Of a DNA stretch of 64,000 nucleotides, positions 27,831-36,847 are shown piece by piece. A model generated the notes under the pieces. It was given only the letters and a program-made list of their open reading frames with translations, did no database searches and was not told the origin of the DNA. Source of the DNA: Granulicella rosea. GTDB lineage: Bacteria; Acidobacteriota; Terriglobia; Terriglobales; Acidobacteriaceae. Where the stretch lies: positions 868,001-932,000 of the forward strand of contig NZ_FZOU01000001.1 in assembly GCF_900188085.1 (NCBI RefSeq). Reading direction: 5' to 3'. Each line of letters begins with the position of its first letter. The stretch's first letter is position 1. The position numbers were made by a program, and so were the translations under genes.

Positions 27831-28984
27831 TACTGGGCCGCCGCGTTCTGCAGGGCGAGGGCGGAGGCGACGACCTGCTGTCCGGGCTCGAGGCCGGCGT
27901 TGATCTCCTGCTGGGTCTGTCCGCCGGCGGCGCCGGGGACGAGCGGTCCAGCCTTCACTTCGACGCGGTGGAACTCATTGCCTGCGGGGAGATAGACCCA
28001 ATCCTTATCCTGCAGATGCAGCACGGCGTTGGCCGGCACGACGGTATGCTGGACCGGCTGCGTGCCGTGCAGCGTGGCGGTGACGAACTCGCCGATGCGC
28101 ATGATCATGTTGGGGTTCTGCACCTGGATGCGGACCTTGGCGGTGCGGATGCTGGGGTCGAGCACGGCGCCGATATCCGAGATGGTTCCGGTGATGGTCT
28201 GGCCGGGCAGCGCGTTCAGCTTGATGTCCGCCTTCTGGCCGAGGTGGACCGAGGCGAGGTCGTTCTCGTACACGTCGCAGATGACCCAGACGTGAGAGAG
28301 ATCGGCGATGGTGAAGGCGGTCGACGAGCCGGCAAGCCCCACGCCGGCCGCGGCAGCGTTGGTTACGTTCTGGCTGATGATGACGCCGGTGGCGGGGGAG
28401 TAGATCTTGACCGAGGCGCCCGGGTTGTTCTTGTCGATGCCCAGAACCTTGAGCTGCTGCTCGGCGGCGGTGAGGTCGCTGAGGTTGTCCTTTTCGCCGT
28501 TCTCGGCGATCTCGAGCTGCGACTTCGGAATCGCTCCCTTGCCGTAAAGCAGGGTGGCGCGGTCGAGCTGGATCTTCGTCAGGCGCTCGTCGTTGACGGC
28601 CTTGAGATAGGTGGCGAAGGCGCCGGAGACGTCCGTGCTCTGGACCTCCATCAGCAACTGCCCCTTGTGGACATGGTCGCCGAGGCGCGCGTGGATGTCG
28701 ACGACGCGACCGTTCGCCATCGAGATCACCGGGATGGTCTGCGAGATGTCCGGGTTGACCGAGCCGGTGACGTTGAGGCTGTTCGTCGTCTGGACGCTGG
28801 TCGCGCCGACGAGCGCAAACTGCTCAGGGTGCTCGACGTGGATGAAGTTCACGTCGCCGGCGTGCTCGACGGTGACCTTGGGCGGAGCCTCGGCGGCGGG
28901 GTCGCTGGCTGGCTTCTTGCAGCCGGTGGCGAGCGTGAGGCAGGTTATCGACGCGATGGTCGCTGTGAAGAGCTTGTAGTTCAT
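27830..28984 (-). CDS. Periplasmic adaptor of the metal efflux pump (CusB/CzcB family)
   Basis: Membrane-fusion protein linking the RND pump to the outer-membrane factor. 384 residues from the ATG at 28984 (AGGTGA upstream). Lipoprotein-type signal peptide: 'ITCLTLATGCKKP', Cys at ~22. Then beta-barrel and lipoyl halves ('GRVVDIHARLGDHVHKGQLL', 'IYSPATGVIISQNV'), a helical hairpin (~135-190) and the C-terminal domain 'VVPANAVLHLQDKDWVYLP'. No His-rich metal-binding N-terminus is visible. First gene of the adaptor-pump-channel operon. Confidence 0.92.
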   Translation of the reverse strand: MNYKLFTATIASITCLTLATGCKKPASDPAAEAPPKVTVEHAGDVNFIHVEHPEQFALVGATSVQTTNSLNVTGSVNPDISQTIPVISMANGRVVDIHARLGDHVHKGQLLMEVQSTDVSGAFATYLKAVNDERLTKIQLDRATLLYGKGAIPKSQLEIAENGEKDNLSDLTAAEQQLKVLGIDKNNPGASVKIYSPATGVIISQNVTNAAAAGVGLAGSSTAFTIADLSHVWVICDVYENDLASVHLGQKADIKLNALPGQTITGTISDIGAVLDPSIRTAKVRIQVQNPNMIMRIGEFVTATLHGTQPVQHTVVPANAVLHLQDKDWVYLPAGNEFHRVEVKAGPLVPGAAGGQTQQEINAGLEPGQQVVASALALQNAAAQ

Positions 28985-29188
28985 GCGATCACCTCGGAGC
29001 TGTGGTTCGACGGGGTTGGAATGGACGAAAATGACATGCACTTCCAGAAGACACGTTGAGGCATAAAAATTGCGTGTGAAGTTGTGGCGCGCTCGCTCAT
29101 TCGATCCTTTGCAGCTTTAAAAGCTGTGTTGTAGGGTCCACCGCGACACCCGGGCTTTGGTGTAGGTGGGCATGATTCATGCTGAAAT

Positions 29189-29635
29189 TTATGCGGAGAA
29201 TGCGACGGAGAAAGGGGTGTGGGGCGGAGGACGCACGCCACGGGCACGGACAAAGCCTGCCAGCAGCCGGGCCGCGAAGCTGCGCCGGCGGATGCGGCTG
29301 ACCGTCATCCGGCAAAGGCCCACGATGAGCAGCAGCGCGCCGATGACCAAGGCGCCGAAAAGTATGCCCGCCGCCAGATGCAGGGGGGCTTCGTGGCGGC
29401 GGATCAGGTGTTCTACCTCGCCCGGCGTGCTCATCGCGACCAGGTCGTCGGTCATGGAGATCACGGGGAACAGGAGAAGCAGCAGCAGCCCGACGGCGAC
29501 GAGGGTCGTCCAGTCCAGCTTGCTTTCACCTTTGCGGACAGCGCGCATCCAGCGAGCCAGGAGGCCTGCGGAGACGCAAAACCACACGATATTGAGAAAA
29601 ATCTCCAATGTTTGGCGATTATAAGTGACGGTCAA
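29189..29635 (-). CDS. Small membrane protein upstream of the metal efflux operon
   Basis: 148 residues with three clear membrane helices: ~11-30, ~42-66 and ~84-110. Between helices two and three lies a short polar loop 'MTDDLVAMSTPGEVEHLIRRHEAP', followed by a basic C-terminal tail. Same strand as the efflux genes with a ~200-base gap, so it may be co-regulated or separate. The acidic/His loop could meet metals, but that is speculation. No family recognised. Confidence 0.65.
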   Translation of the reverse strand: MTVTYNRQTLEIFLNIVWFCVSAGLLARWMRAVRKGESKLDWTTLVAVGLLLLLLFPVISMTDDLVAMSTPGEVEHLIRRHEAPLHLAAGILFGALVIGALLLIVGLCRMTVSRIRRRSFAARLLAGFVRARGVRPPPHTPFSVAFSA

Positions 29636-29703
29636 CTGTTAGACGCAGCGAAGTTTGCGAAGATTCGTCTGCTTTTTATGAAATCGATCCGTTGGATTCG
29701 AAC

Positions 29704-29997
29704 TTAGGCGGGAACCTGCTCCCGCGGATTGACGAGGTCGCGAAGTTCTTTCGAGGGCTTGAAGAAGGGAACCTTCTTCGCGGGAACATCGACCCTGGCG
29801 CCGGTCTTGGGGTTGCGGCCGATTCGCGAGTTGCGCTGGCGAGTGCGGAAGCTGCCGAACCCCCGGATCTCGATCTTGTCGCCGGACTTCAATGCTCCGA
29901 TGACGGAGTCGAACAGGGTGTCGACGATGATTTCCCCGTCACGACGTGTGAGATCGCCAAGGGCGGTCACTTTGTCGACCAGATCTGCTTTGGTCAC
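29704..29997 (-). CDS. HU/IHF family DNA-binding protein
   Basis: 97 residues; bends and compacts DNA. GTG start at 29997 is set by AAGGAG 5-6 bases upstream and by the family N-terminus 'TKADLVDKVTALGDLTRRDG'. Helical dimer domain ~1-45, then 'GDKIEIRGFGSFRTRQRNSR' and the beta-arm signature 'GRNPKTGARVDVPAKKVPFF' with the intercalating proline. The 'NPKTG' arm and length fit both HU and IHF. Monocistronic. Confidence 0.93.
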   Translation of the reverse strand: MTKADLVDKVTALGDLTRRDGEIIVDTLFDSVIGALKSGDKIEIRGFGSFRTRQRNSRIGRNPKTGARVDVPAKKVPFFKPSKELRDLVNPREQVPA

Positions 29998-30196
29998 AAT
30001 CTACTCCTTCGCGCGTGATCTCGCAGCGACGTGGCTGGTAGATCCGCATTTTTTGAGATAAAGCTGCGTATTGGGGAAGACGCGCGAAACCTCGAATTTG
30101 TCTCGGACTTGACGACAAAAAATACTGATTTCAAGGAGGTTAGCGTTTTTTAGTGAACGAAAACCTCCATCTCGTTTCGTGTCTCCGAGAGCAGGC

Positions 30197-31246
30197 CTAC
30201 TTCCACATGAAGTAGAAACCCGGAGCGTGATCCAAAAGTTTCGATGGATTTGGAAAAAGATCGTCGGACTCGCCGTTGAGCAGACCGGCAAGTCCCTTCT
30301 TCGCCGAAGCGGGGCGGACGATGGACGGTTCGCCGGAGATTCCCACCTCTTTGGCGGTGTCCATCAGGGCAACGCGGAAGCCGCCAACCTTGTCGATCAG
30401 GCCGAGGGGAAGCGACTGCTGGCCGGTCCAGACCTGGCCGGTGGCGAGCGGGCGAATCTTATCGTCGGTCGAGTGCCGTCCGTCGGCGACGTCGTGAACA
30501 AACTGCGCGTACATATTGTCGACCAGCGACTGGAAGTAGGCCGCTTCCTTGGGCGTCATGTCGTGGGTGGGGTCGCCTGCGTCCTTCAACTCGCCGGCGT
30601 GGATGACGACCGACTTCAGCTTGGCCCAGCGCATGAGGTCGCCGTAGTTGGTCCACTCCATGATGACGCCGATGGAGCCGACGACGGAGGCGTCGTTGGC
30701 ATAGATCTTGTCGCATCCGCTGGCGATATAGTAAGCGCCGGAGGCTCCGACCGACTCGACCGAGGCGATGATCTTCTTGTGCTTCTCCTGCCGGATGCGG
30801 ACGACCTCGTGGTAGACCTCCTGCGAGGCCGCCGCGCCGCCACCGGGCGAGTTGATATGGAGGATGATCGCCTTGACGGAGCTGTCGTCGCCGAATTTCC
30901 GGAGCTGCGTGTCGATCTTGTCGGCATCCATAATGACGCCGTCCAGGTCGACGACAGCGATGTGCTCGGTGGCTCCGAATCCCGAGGTGGAGGCGGTGTC
31001 GGCCGAGAAGGCGTGCGCCGTCGACCAGACGATGGCCCAGATGAAGAGTCCGAAGCACGCGAGGGAGCCGCCGATGATGGCGAGCCAGAAGCCGGCCGAA
31101 CGGCGCGGCCGCGGGGCGTACATGGCGGCGTAAGGGCTGGGAGGATAAGGAGTTGGCGGATACGGAGACGCCGACGCGAACGGCTGGACCGGAGGGGGTG
31201 GCGGGGGCTGCTGCGGGGTCGGCGTGGGGTTGAATTCGTCCGTCAT
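30197..31246 (-). CDS. sppA: Signal peptide peptidase SppA (short form)
   Basis: Membrane-bound serine protease that clears cleaved signal peptides. 349 residues from the ATG at 31246, where the proline-rich cytosolic leader begins (~10-48, PTPQQPPPPPP). Membrane helix ~52-74. Ser-Lys dyad: Ser169 in 'SVGASGAYYIA' and Lys221 in 'GELKDAGDP', 52 residues apart, as in Bacillus-type SppA. 'INSPGGG' oxyanion segment at 132-137. This is the half-length form that must oligomerise. The long Pro-rich N-terminus is unusual for SppA but common in acidobacterial membrane proteins. Confidence 0.93.
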   Translation of the reverse strand: MTDEFNPTPTPQQPPPPPPVQPFASASPYPPTPYPPSPYAAMYAPRPRRSAGFWLAIIGGSLACFGLFIWAIVWSTAHAFSADTASTSGFGATEHIAVVDLDGVIMDADKIDTQLRKFGDDSSVKAIILHINSPGGGAAASQEVYHEVVRIRQEKHKKIIASVESVGASGAYYIASGCDKIYANDASVVGSIGVIMEWTNYGDLMRWAKLKSVVIHAGELKDAGDPTHDMTPKEAAYFQSLVDNMYAQFVHDVADGRHSTDDKIRPLATGQVWTGQQSLPLGLIDKVGGFRVALMDTAKEVGISGEPSIVRPASAKKGLAGLLNGESDDLFPNPSKLLDHAPGFYFMWK

Positions 31247-31502
31247 GATGTGGAGTGTAGCAGGGTGGGCGGGGAGGGCACGGCGAATTGTTGGCGGGAC
31301 CGCTTCACCTGGCGCAAAATCGGAGAGATTGATCGAGGAGTGGTAGAAAGGTTGGGTCTTTTGTTGTAGGCAGGCGTCTAATGAATGCAGTATGATCGTC
31401 GCTGTTCGTTGCAAATGCCGCCTTTTTCATGCGATTCGGTTGGGTATGCGAAGGTCTCTGGCGGGCAACAAGAAGAGTGATTGCACGGGGAGTACCTGAA
31501 AG

Positions 31503-32321
31503 ATGTCGCATCCGCGGTTGAGCATCGTCATTCCGGCGTATAACGAAAGCGCACGTATCGAGGCGACCCTCGAGCGCGTCATGCAGTGCGTGGAGACTGA
31601 GCGCTGGGACGCCGAGGTGCTGGTGGTCGACGATGGATCGCGCGACAATACGGCGGAGATCGTGACGCGCTGGATGGAGCTGTTCCCCCGTCTTCACCTG
31701 GTGAAGAATCCCGGGAACCGGGGCAAGGGCTACTCGGTTCGTAACGGGTTGCTGCAGGCCGCAGGCGACATCGTGATGTTTACCGACGCCGACCTTTCGG
31801 CCCCGATGGAGGAGGCGAGCCGGCTGATTGCGGCGATCGACACGGGTGCCGATGTGGCGATCGGGTCGCGCTGGATGGAGCGGGCGCGGCAGACGATTCA
31901 CCAGCCGCTATATCGCCAGTTCTTCGGCCGCTGCTTCAACTGGATTACGCGCACTGTGATGGGGCTCCCTTTTAAGGATACGCAGTGCGGCTTCAAGGCC
32001 TTCCGGCGCCCGGCCGCGCAGGTGATCTTCCGTCTCCAGACGATCGAGCGCTGGGGCTTTGACCCGGAGCTGCTCTTCATCGCACGCAAGCTGAAGTTCA
32101 AGGTCGAAGAGGTTCCGGTGACCTGGGGCCACGATGAGCGCAGCCGTATGAGCTATCTGAAGGATGGTATGAAGATGCTGGAGGAGATGGCGGTCATTCG
32201 CTATAACTCCGTTGCCGGGCGGTACGACAAGGCCATTGCCGCGATGAAGGATACGAGCGACATGGTGACTGCGCCGGTGCCGCACGTGGTGAAGGTGGTT
32301 TCGCCCACGGCGCAGCGGTAG
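31503..32321 (+). CDS. Family 2 glycosyltransferase (dolichyl/polyprenyl-phosphate glucosyltransferase-like)
   Basis: 272 residues. GT-A fold with 'LSIVIPAYNESARIEATL' (nucleotide-binding start), 'VVDDGSRDNTAEI', the DXD-type 'FTDADLSAP', and 'KDTQCGFKAFRR', which together fit the ALG5/DPM1 branch that loads a sugar on a polyprenyl phosphate. No membrane helix is obvious. It could feed the GT39-like enzyme at 19.2-21.1 kb. Preceded by a ~250-base gap containing its promoter and followed by a strong terminator. Confidence 0.88.
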   Translation: MSHPRLSIVIPAYNESARIEATLERVMQCVETERWDAEVLVVDDGSRDNTAEIVTRWMELFPRLHLVKNPGNRGKGYSVRNGLLQAAGDIVMFTDADLSAPMEEASRLIAAIDTGADVAIGSRWMERARQTIHQPLYRQFFGRCFNWITRTVMGLPFKDTQCGFKAFRRPAAQVIFRLQTIERWGFDPELLFIARKLKFKVEEVPVTWGHDERSRMSYLKDGMKMLEEMAVIRYNSVAGRYDKAIAAMKDTSDMVTAPVPHVVKVVSPTAQR

Positions 32322-32356
32322 GGGCGGAGCTCAAAGTTCAGCAATAGCAGATAAGG

Positions 32357-32409
32357 AAGTCGAATGGCTGCGTTGCTTTAGTCGAGCGGCGCAGCCATTC
32401 GACTTTTTG
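32357..32409 (+). terminator. Long terminator hairpin shared by convergent genes
   Basis: Perfect 16-bp stem AAGTCGAATGGCTGCG / CGCAGCCATTCGACTT with a 17-base loop and TTTTT on the right, so it ends transcription of the glycosyltransferase gene. The right arm and loop encode the last residues and stop codon of the convergent DUF4188 gene. Confidence 0.9.
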
Positions 32410-32860
32410 CGTCGTTGCGCTTGCCGGTGGCGGGGACCTGTTCTCCTGCCGCGGCCAGCCCCCAGCGGGGCATGTTGGCGTAGACGGTTTCGAACTGGCC
32501 GGGATTGACCGCGTAGGTCTCGTGCCAGATGCCGACGCTGCCGTCGGAGCCAACGTTGCGGTTGAAGGCCGCCCAGGCTGGCAGATGTGCTTTGTCGCGT
32601 GCATGAGCGTAGGCGTGAAGGTGCTCAAAGGAGCGCCAATACTGGATCATGGTCACCCCGCGCCAGGCGAGGCTCGTCTCGGCGTGGAGAAAACCCAGGT
32701 CGGGCTGGGCGTAGAGTTCCCGCAGCATGGGGCCCATGGACCGCGTGACGGATGTCCACCTTTTGATTGCCAGGAGGCGGTTGATGCGCACGCCGATGAG
32801 GAAGACGACGAACGAGCCTTCCATGCGGGCAGTCTGACGGCCGGGGTAGATCGTTGCCAT
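32378..32860 (-). CDS. DUF4188 domain protein
   Basis: 160 residues, the family's usual size. 'GSFVVFLIGVRINRLLAIKRWTSV' (in parts), 'LYAQPDLGFLHAETSLAWRG', 'MIQYWRSFEHLHAYAHARDKAHLPAW' (in parts) and 'GIWHETYAV' follow the pattern of this family, which is related to ferredoxin-like monooxygenases (ABM type); biological role unknown. Its stop codon and last ~8 codons lie inside the terminator hairpin. Stand-alone gene. Confidence 0.8.
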   Translation of the reverse strand: MATIYPGRQTARMEGSFVVFLIGVRINRLLAIKRWTSVTRSMGPMLRELYAQPDLGFLHAETSLAWRGVTMIQYWRSFEHLHAYAHARDKAHLPAWAAFNRNVGSDGSVGIWHETYAVNPGQFETVYANMPRWGLAAAGEQVPATGKRNDAKSRMAAPLD

Positions 32861-32935
32861 ACCGCTATCCTCCTCCGTTTTAGGTATGGGAGGAGGATAG
32901 CAGGGCGGCTCTCTCTTGAGGAGGCGGCGAAAGAG

Positions 32936-34186
32936 CTACCGGCGGAGCGAGGCAGACTGCGTCGGAACCGGTTCGGCGAGCAGGTGTTCGACGTCGGCGG
33001 TGATCTCGCGGACGAGGTCGGTGTGGGCCTGGCCGGTGGCGGGGCCGGAGAAGCCGGCGTGGATCTCGCGGACGTGGCCGGTGCGGTCGACCAGGAAGCT
33101 GGTGGGCCAGCAGTTGAGATTCTCGGCCTGCGGCAGCTTTTCGTTCAACTGGTCGGGCACGCCCGCGAGCAGCACGGTATAGGTGATGCCGGTGCTGGCG
33201 ATGAAGGCGCGCAGGCGAGCGGGGTCTTTCAGTTGATCGTCCTCCTCGAAGCTGAGATTAACGATCTCCAGTCCGCGGCTGTGCAGCTTCTTATAGAGGA
33301 CTTCGAGGTCCGGCGCCTCATCGTGGCAGTTGGGGCACCACGAGCCGCCGACCGTGACGAGGACGACCTTGCCGTCGAACTGCGGATCGGTGTTCGAGAC
33401 GATATGGCCGCTGAGGTCGGGCGCGCTGAAGGCCAGGCGGTCGTTGGGATTCTTCATGCGCGTCTGCTCGGCGGGAGGTGTCGGGGCGGCGAGATTGGCC
33501 GCGCGGGCGGCGGCGGGACGGCGGGCGACGAGGTTCTGCTGGTCGGCCTTGGCGCCCAGGTCGGCGCGGAGAAGATTCGAGACGAGGAGCGTGCCGTCGT
33601 CCTTCGGAGTGAGGGTGTAGAGTGCGGGGCCTGCGGGGGAGAGGTGCGAGAACAGGACGGAGCCGTCGGTCGCGGACTCGGCGAAGAGGCTGCCCGTGTC
33701 GCCGTCGATGCGCTGGATGACGGCGTGGAGGCCGGCGCTGGACTGGTCGACATGAAGCTGCCAGGCGGATTCGCCCTTGGCGCTGTGCGTGGCGATCTCC
33801 CAGTCGCCGAGGATCTGCGGCGTGGCGACCGGCGTCCTGGGTGTGGAGCGGGATCTGGCCAACGTGAGGGGGTAACGGACGGTCTTCGTGCCGAAGCTGC
33901 CGGTGAGGGCGCCGGCAGCCTCGTCGAGCTCGAGGGTGCGAGCGTAGTCGGCGAAGGTGAGAGTGATATGCTGGCCGGCGCGGGTGGTCGTGCTGGCGGG
34001 CGAGCGCTCCGGACCGTTGATCAGCGTGCCGGTGAGCTTCGAGCCGGAGCCCTTCAGCTCCAGCGTGATGGGCACCTGCTGGCCGTGAACGGTCGCCGAC
34101 CCACGCCAGACGGTCTGGCCCTGCGCTGACACGGCGACGAAAAGCATGGACGACACGGCGAGGAAGGGCGCGCGGAGCAGCTTCAT
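32936..34186 (-). CDS. Secreted TlpA-like thioredoxin-family protein
   Basis: 416 residues from the ATG at 34186, which starts a signal peptide (MKLLRAPFLAVSSMLFVAVSAQGQ). Residues ~25-235 are a beta-rich, Acidobacteria-type N-terminal part with no clear family. Residues ~250-400 are a TlpA/ResA-like thioredoxin fold: 'LVTVGGSWCPNCHDEAPDLE' with the CPNC redox pair at 284-287, 'LSFEEDDQLKDPARLRAF' and 'WPTSFLVDRTGHVREIHAGF'. Likely a periplasmic thiol-disulfide reductase or peroxidase-like enzyme. Confidence 0.85.
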   Translation of the reverse strand: MKLLRAPFLAVSSMLFVAVSAQGQTVWRGSATVHGQQVPITLELKGSGSKLTGTLINGPERSPASTTTRAGQHITLTFADYARTLELDEAAGALTGSFGTKTVRYPLTLARSRSTPRTPVATPQILGDWEIATHSAKGESAWQLHVDQSSAGLHAVIQRIDGDTGSLFAESATDGSVLFSHLSPAGPALYTLTPKDDGTLLVSNLLRADLGAKADQQNLVARRPAAARAANLAAPTPPAEQTRMKNPNDRLAFSAPDLSGHIVSNTDPQFDGKVVLVTVGGSWCPNCHDEAPDLEVLYKKLHSRGLEIVNLSFEEDDQLKDPARLRAFIASTGITYTVLLAGVPDQLNEKLPQAENLNCWPTSFLVDRTGHVREIHAGFSGPATGQAHTDLVREITADVEHLLAEPVPTQSASLRR

Positions 34187-34385
34187 AACGAGGCTCGATT
34201 CTGTTTTTAAAGGATTGGCTAGCGGGTGCTGCGCACGTCTGTCGGAGCCTGCTGGGGGCGGCTGCAACAACAAAGTGTGAGACGGTAGCTCATAAAGCGA
34301 TGGTAGGACTTCCGTGGGAGCGGGTCAAGGGTTTCGCTCTGGGAGAAAGAAGAAAGCGACGGACAAAGACCCTCCCTGAAGGGAT

Positions 34386-34994
34386 TTATCGCTGCGGGAC
34401 AGGCGGAGCCGTGCGTACCGCCGGTGTCAGCGGAAGCATCGGCTCGACGGCCATCAGATTCGAAAGCGTTGCGCGTTCCTGATCGTTGAACTGACCGCGA
34501 TACCACTCGGAGTTCATGTAGGCTTCGCGTTGATTGGGCGGCATGTCGCGCATATCGCGGAAGGTGCGCGCGACGACCTTGCGGCGATCCTCGGGCAGCG
34601 CGCCCAACTGCTGCATGGCCCCGCGCACCTGCTGGCGCTGAGGCATGGTGAGCTTTTCCATGGCCTGGGTGCGCGCAAGCACGCGCTGACGCTGGGCGGG
34701 CGGCATGTTGTTCAGCTCGGTCAGCCGGTCGCGCATGCGTTGCTGCACATCCGGCTTCATGGATTGAAAGCCTGGCTCATGCTCCAGCGCCTGCTGCTGC
34801 GCGGCGGGCGAGAGGTTGCGATGGCTGTCCATCCACTCCGCCAGATGCTGAGGCTGAGGAGTCTTGCTGGGATGAGCATTCATCGTGCGCGGCGGAATCT
34901 TCGTCGGGGGCTGCGCGACGACCGACACGGCGAACAGCATCGCAGCCACGGAGGCGGCGCGGAGCATCGACCGAATTGGAGCGAGGCGAGACAT
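34386..34994 (-). CDS. Secreted DUF3106 protein
   Basis: 202 residues. Signal peptide ~1-28 (MLRAASVAAMLFAVSVVAQ core). The mature part is helical and rich in Met, Gln, Arg and Pro with repeated 'L-x-x-MPPAQRQRV', 'LPEDRRKVVARTFRDM', 'MPPNQREAYM' units, the DUF3106 pattern of short ~20-residue helices. It is the third gene of a probable sigma / anti-sigma / DUF3106 operon, so it may be a periplasmic partner or output of that signalling unit. Biochemical role unknown. Confidence 0.8.
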   Translation of the reverse strand: MSRLAPIRSMLRAASVAAMLFAVSVVAQPPTKIPPRTMNAHPSKTPQPQHLAEWMDSHRNLSPAAQQQALEHEPGFQSMKPDVQQRMRDRLTELNNMPPAQRQRVLARTQAMEKLTMPQRQQVRGAMQQLGALPEDRRKVVARTFRDMRDMPPNQREAYMNSEWYRGQFNDQERATLSNLMAVEPMLPLTPAVRTAPPVPQR

Positions 34995-35071
34995 AGTGGC
35001 AGGGAACCAGATTACAGCAGATGAGACTTCAACATATTTTAGCCAGGGACGGAAGACCGCTCCGCGCCGGT

Positions 35072-35614
35072 TTAGCTGGTGGGCGGAGCAGTCGTCGGCG
35101 TATCGTCCGGACCCGAGGCGTCTTCGTCCTGCAGCAGCAGATCCATCTGCTGGAAGGCTTTATCGTTGCGGTCGAGGATCTGCAGTTCGTTCACCGCGTC
35201 CGACGCTTCGGCCTGTGTATTGCCGATTTGCCCGACGTAATTACGGTAGCCGGCGAGTCCTCCACCGCTGACGGCGAGCGCAAGGGCCAGCACGCCCGCG
35301 ACCGCCGGACGGAATTGACGGCCGGTGTTGAACAGGATACGGTCCTGCAGGCGCTCGAACCAGTTGCGCTTCGGCGCCGCCTGCTCTTCACGCAGCAGGA
35401 CGGCGAGGCGCTGATCGAAGTAGGGGGAAGGCTCGGGCGCGGTCCACTCGTCGAGCATGGCGAATGTATTCCGCAGTTCGGTGTACTCCACCTTACAGGG
35501 CGAGCAGGTGTCGATATGCGCCAGGAGGGTAGCATTTGCCTTCGCGCTCGGGTCGAGCAGCAGGTCGGGCATCGCGTCCTGGATGGTCTTGCAGGTTGCC
35601 GATTTCGTGTTCAT
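35072..35614 (-). CDS. Zinc-finger anti-sigma factor
   Basis: 180 residues. The N-terminal zf-HC2 zinc site HxxxCxxC is seen as 'HIDTCSPC' (His33, Cys37, Cys40). A single membrane helix at ~101-122 (RPAVAGVLALALAVSGGGLAG) separates it from a short acidic periplasmic part (~123-180). It lies 62 bases downstream of an ECF-type sigma gene on the same strand, so it most likely holds that sigma factor inactive. Confidence 0.87.
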   Translation of the reverse strand: MNTKSATCKTIQDAMPDLLLDPSAKANATLLAHIDTCSPCKVEYTELRNTFAMLDEWTAPEPSPYFDQRLAVLLREEQAAPKRNWFERLQDRILFNTGRQFRPAVAGVLALALAVSGGGLAGYRNYVGQIGNTQAEASDAVNELQILDRNDKAFQQMDLLLQDEDASGPDDTPTTAPPTS

Positions 35615-35676
35615 GGGGATTCTCCCTGTTATGTTCCGGTGTGAGCGGCCGTGGTTTGACGGCGGTAAACTCGCAC

Positions 35677-36522
35677 CTATTCGAGAAACGGTTTCAACTT
35701 TTCGCGCAGAGTCTGGTAGGCGCGGAATAAAAGCGATTTCGTTGCGGACTCGGACAGCTTCAGCACATCGCCGATCTGCTTGTAGTCCATGCCTTCGTAT
35801 TTATGCATCAGCACCGCCATGCGTTGCCGTTCGGGCAACGCCATGACATGCTCGCGGATGGCCGCCATGCGCTCGTCGCGCAGCATCCGGGAGTCGGCCC
35901 CGGGCGTCATGTCGGCGACATCCGGCGTCGTGCCGGTCTCGGAGTCGGTCTCATCCAGATAGACGGTTGAGGCCGAGCGTTCGTGTCGCGTATCGCGTGC
36001 ATGATTAACGCCGAGATTCGTCGCAATGCGGTAAAGCCAGGTGCTGAAGCGAGCCTCCGCCCGATAGGTCTCGCGCGACCGGTAGACGCGAAGAAAGACC
36101 TCCTGAGCAAGCTCCTCGGCGACTGCCTGGTTGTGCGTCATGCGATACATAAAGTGAACGATCGGCTTGCGATACTTCTGCATGAGCACATCGAAGGCCG
36201 CCATGTTGCCAGCGCGAAGCTCCAACATGATCGATACGTCGTCCATCTGTCCGAAGTCGCCATTGATGTGCAGCCCAGACTGTGCGTTGGCGAGGTCTTC
36301 GAGGTGAGCCGGATTGAGCGCCAGCGTTGCCATATCCTCTGTAACCCCATCCTCGTCGCTTGGTTGCGCGAGATCCGAGATTTCTGTCTCGGAGACGTCG
36401 ACAGACTCGTGGGACTCGGCGGACGCATCGCCCGCAGGGTTAGACCGGGGCGCGCGATCGTCATCCCCGCCGGAAGCGGCAGGGTCGAGGGGAGGCCGGT
36501 TTGGGGTCACTCTGCCAGGCAT
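35677..36522 (-). CDS. ECF-type RNA polymerase sigma factor
   Basis: 281 residues. The first ~95 are an acidic, Asp/Glu/Ser-rich extension not seen in minimal ECF factors. Region 2 (~100-175): 'MLELRAGNMAAFDVLMQKYR', 'AVAEELAQEVFLRVYRS', 'ARFSTWLYRIATNLGVNHAR'. Region 4 (~215-280): 'LPERQRMAVLMHKYEGMDYK' then 'IGDVLKLSESATKSLLFRAY'. A shorter start near 'MDDVSIML' is possible. Operon with the anti-sigma and DUF3106 genes downstream. Confidence 0.88.
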   Translation of the reverse strand: MPGRVTPNRPPLDPAASGGDDDRAPRSNPAGDASAESHESVDVSETEISDLAQPSDEDGVTEDMATLALNPAHLEDLANAQSGLHINGDFGQMDDVSIMLELRAGNMAAFDVLMQKYRKPIVHFMYRMTHNQAVAEELAQEVFLRVYRSRETYRAEARFSTWLYRIATNLGVNHARDTRHERSASTVYLDETDSETGTTPDVADMTPGADSRMLRDERMAAIREHVMALPERQRMAVLMHKYEGMDYKQIGDVLKLSESATKSLLFRAYQTLREKLKPFLE

Positions 36523-36595
36523 GGTGCTCGGTTATTGTATCGTTACCCGCAATGGGGGTGGGGGCGAAGTAGTTTCGATGTTGGGTTCTCCGGTT

Positions 36596-36626
36596 TTGGA
36601 CGCCTCCCGCCTGAGAGTGGTATGCT
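36596..36626 (+). promoter_or_regulatory. Possible promoter of tRNA-Val
   Basis: TTGGAC and TATGCT with a 19-base spacer, about 55 bases before the tRNA. The spacer is slightly long for a sigma-70 promoter. Confidence 0.35.
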
Positions 36627-36682
36627 GAAACACAGAAGACGATCCGCCGGGAAGCAACGAAGTTCCTGCCGCGGTTCGGTCC

Positions 36683-36757
36683 GGGCTCATAACTCAGCGG
36701 TAGAGTGCCACCTTCACACGGTGGAAGTCGTAGGTTCGAATCCTGCTGGGCCCACCA
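36683..36757 (+). tRNA. tRNA-Val (anticodon CAC), CCA encoded
   Basis: 75 bases fold into a standard cloverleaf: acceptor GGGCTCA / TGGGCCC (one T-G wobble), D arm ACTC/GAGT, anticodon arm CCACC / GGTGG with loop TTCACAC, T arm GTAGG / CCTGC around TTCGAAT, discriminator A and encoded CCA. The anticodon CAC reads GUG. An integrase gene ends 90 bases beyond its 3' end and points at it, so its 3' half is the probable attachment site of the mobile element to the right. Confidence 0.96.
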
Positions 36758-36847
36758 TAAAATCAACAACTTACGAGTAGTGCTCGAAGTGATTTGGTGC
36801 CATTTGGTGCCATTCAACGAATTTGGCACCAACTTTTGGCGCTTCGA

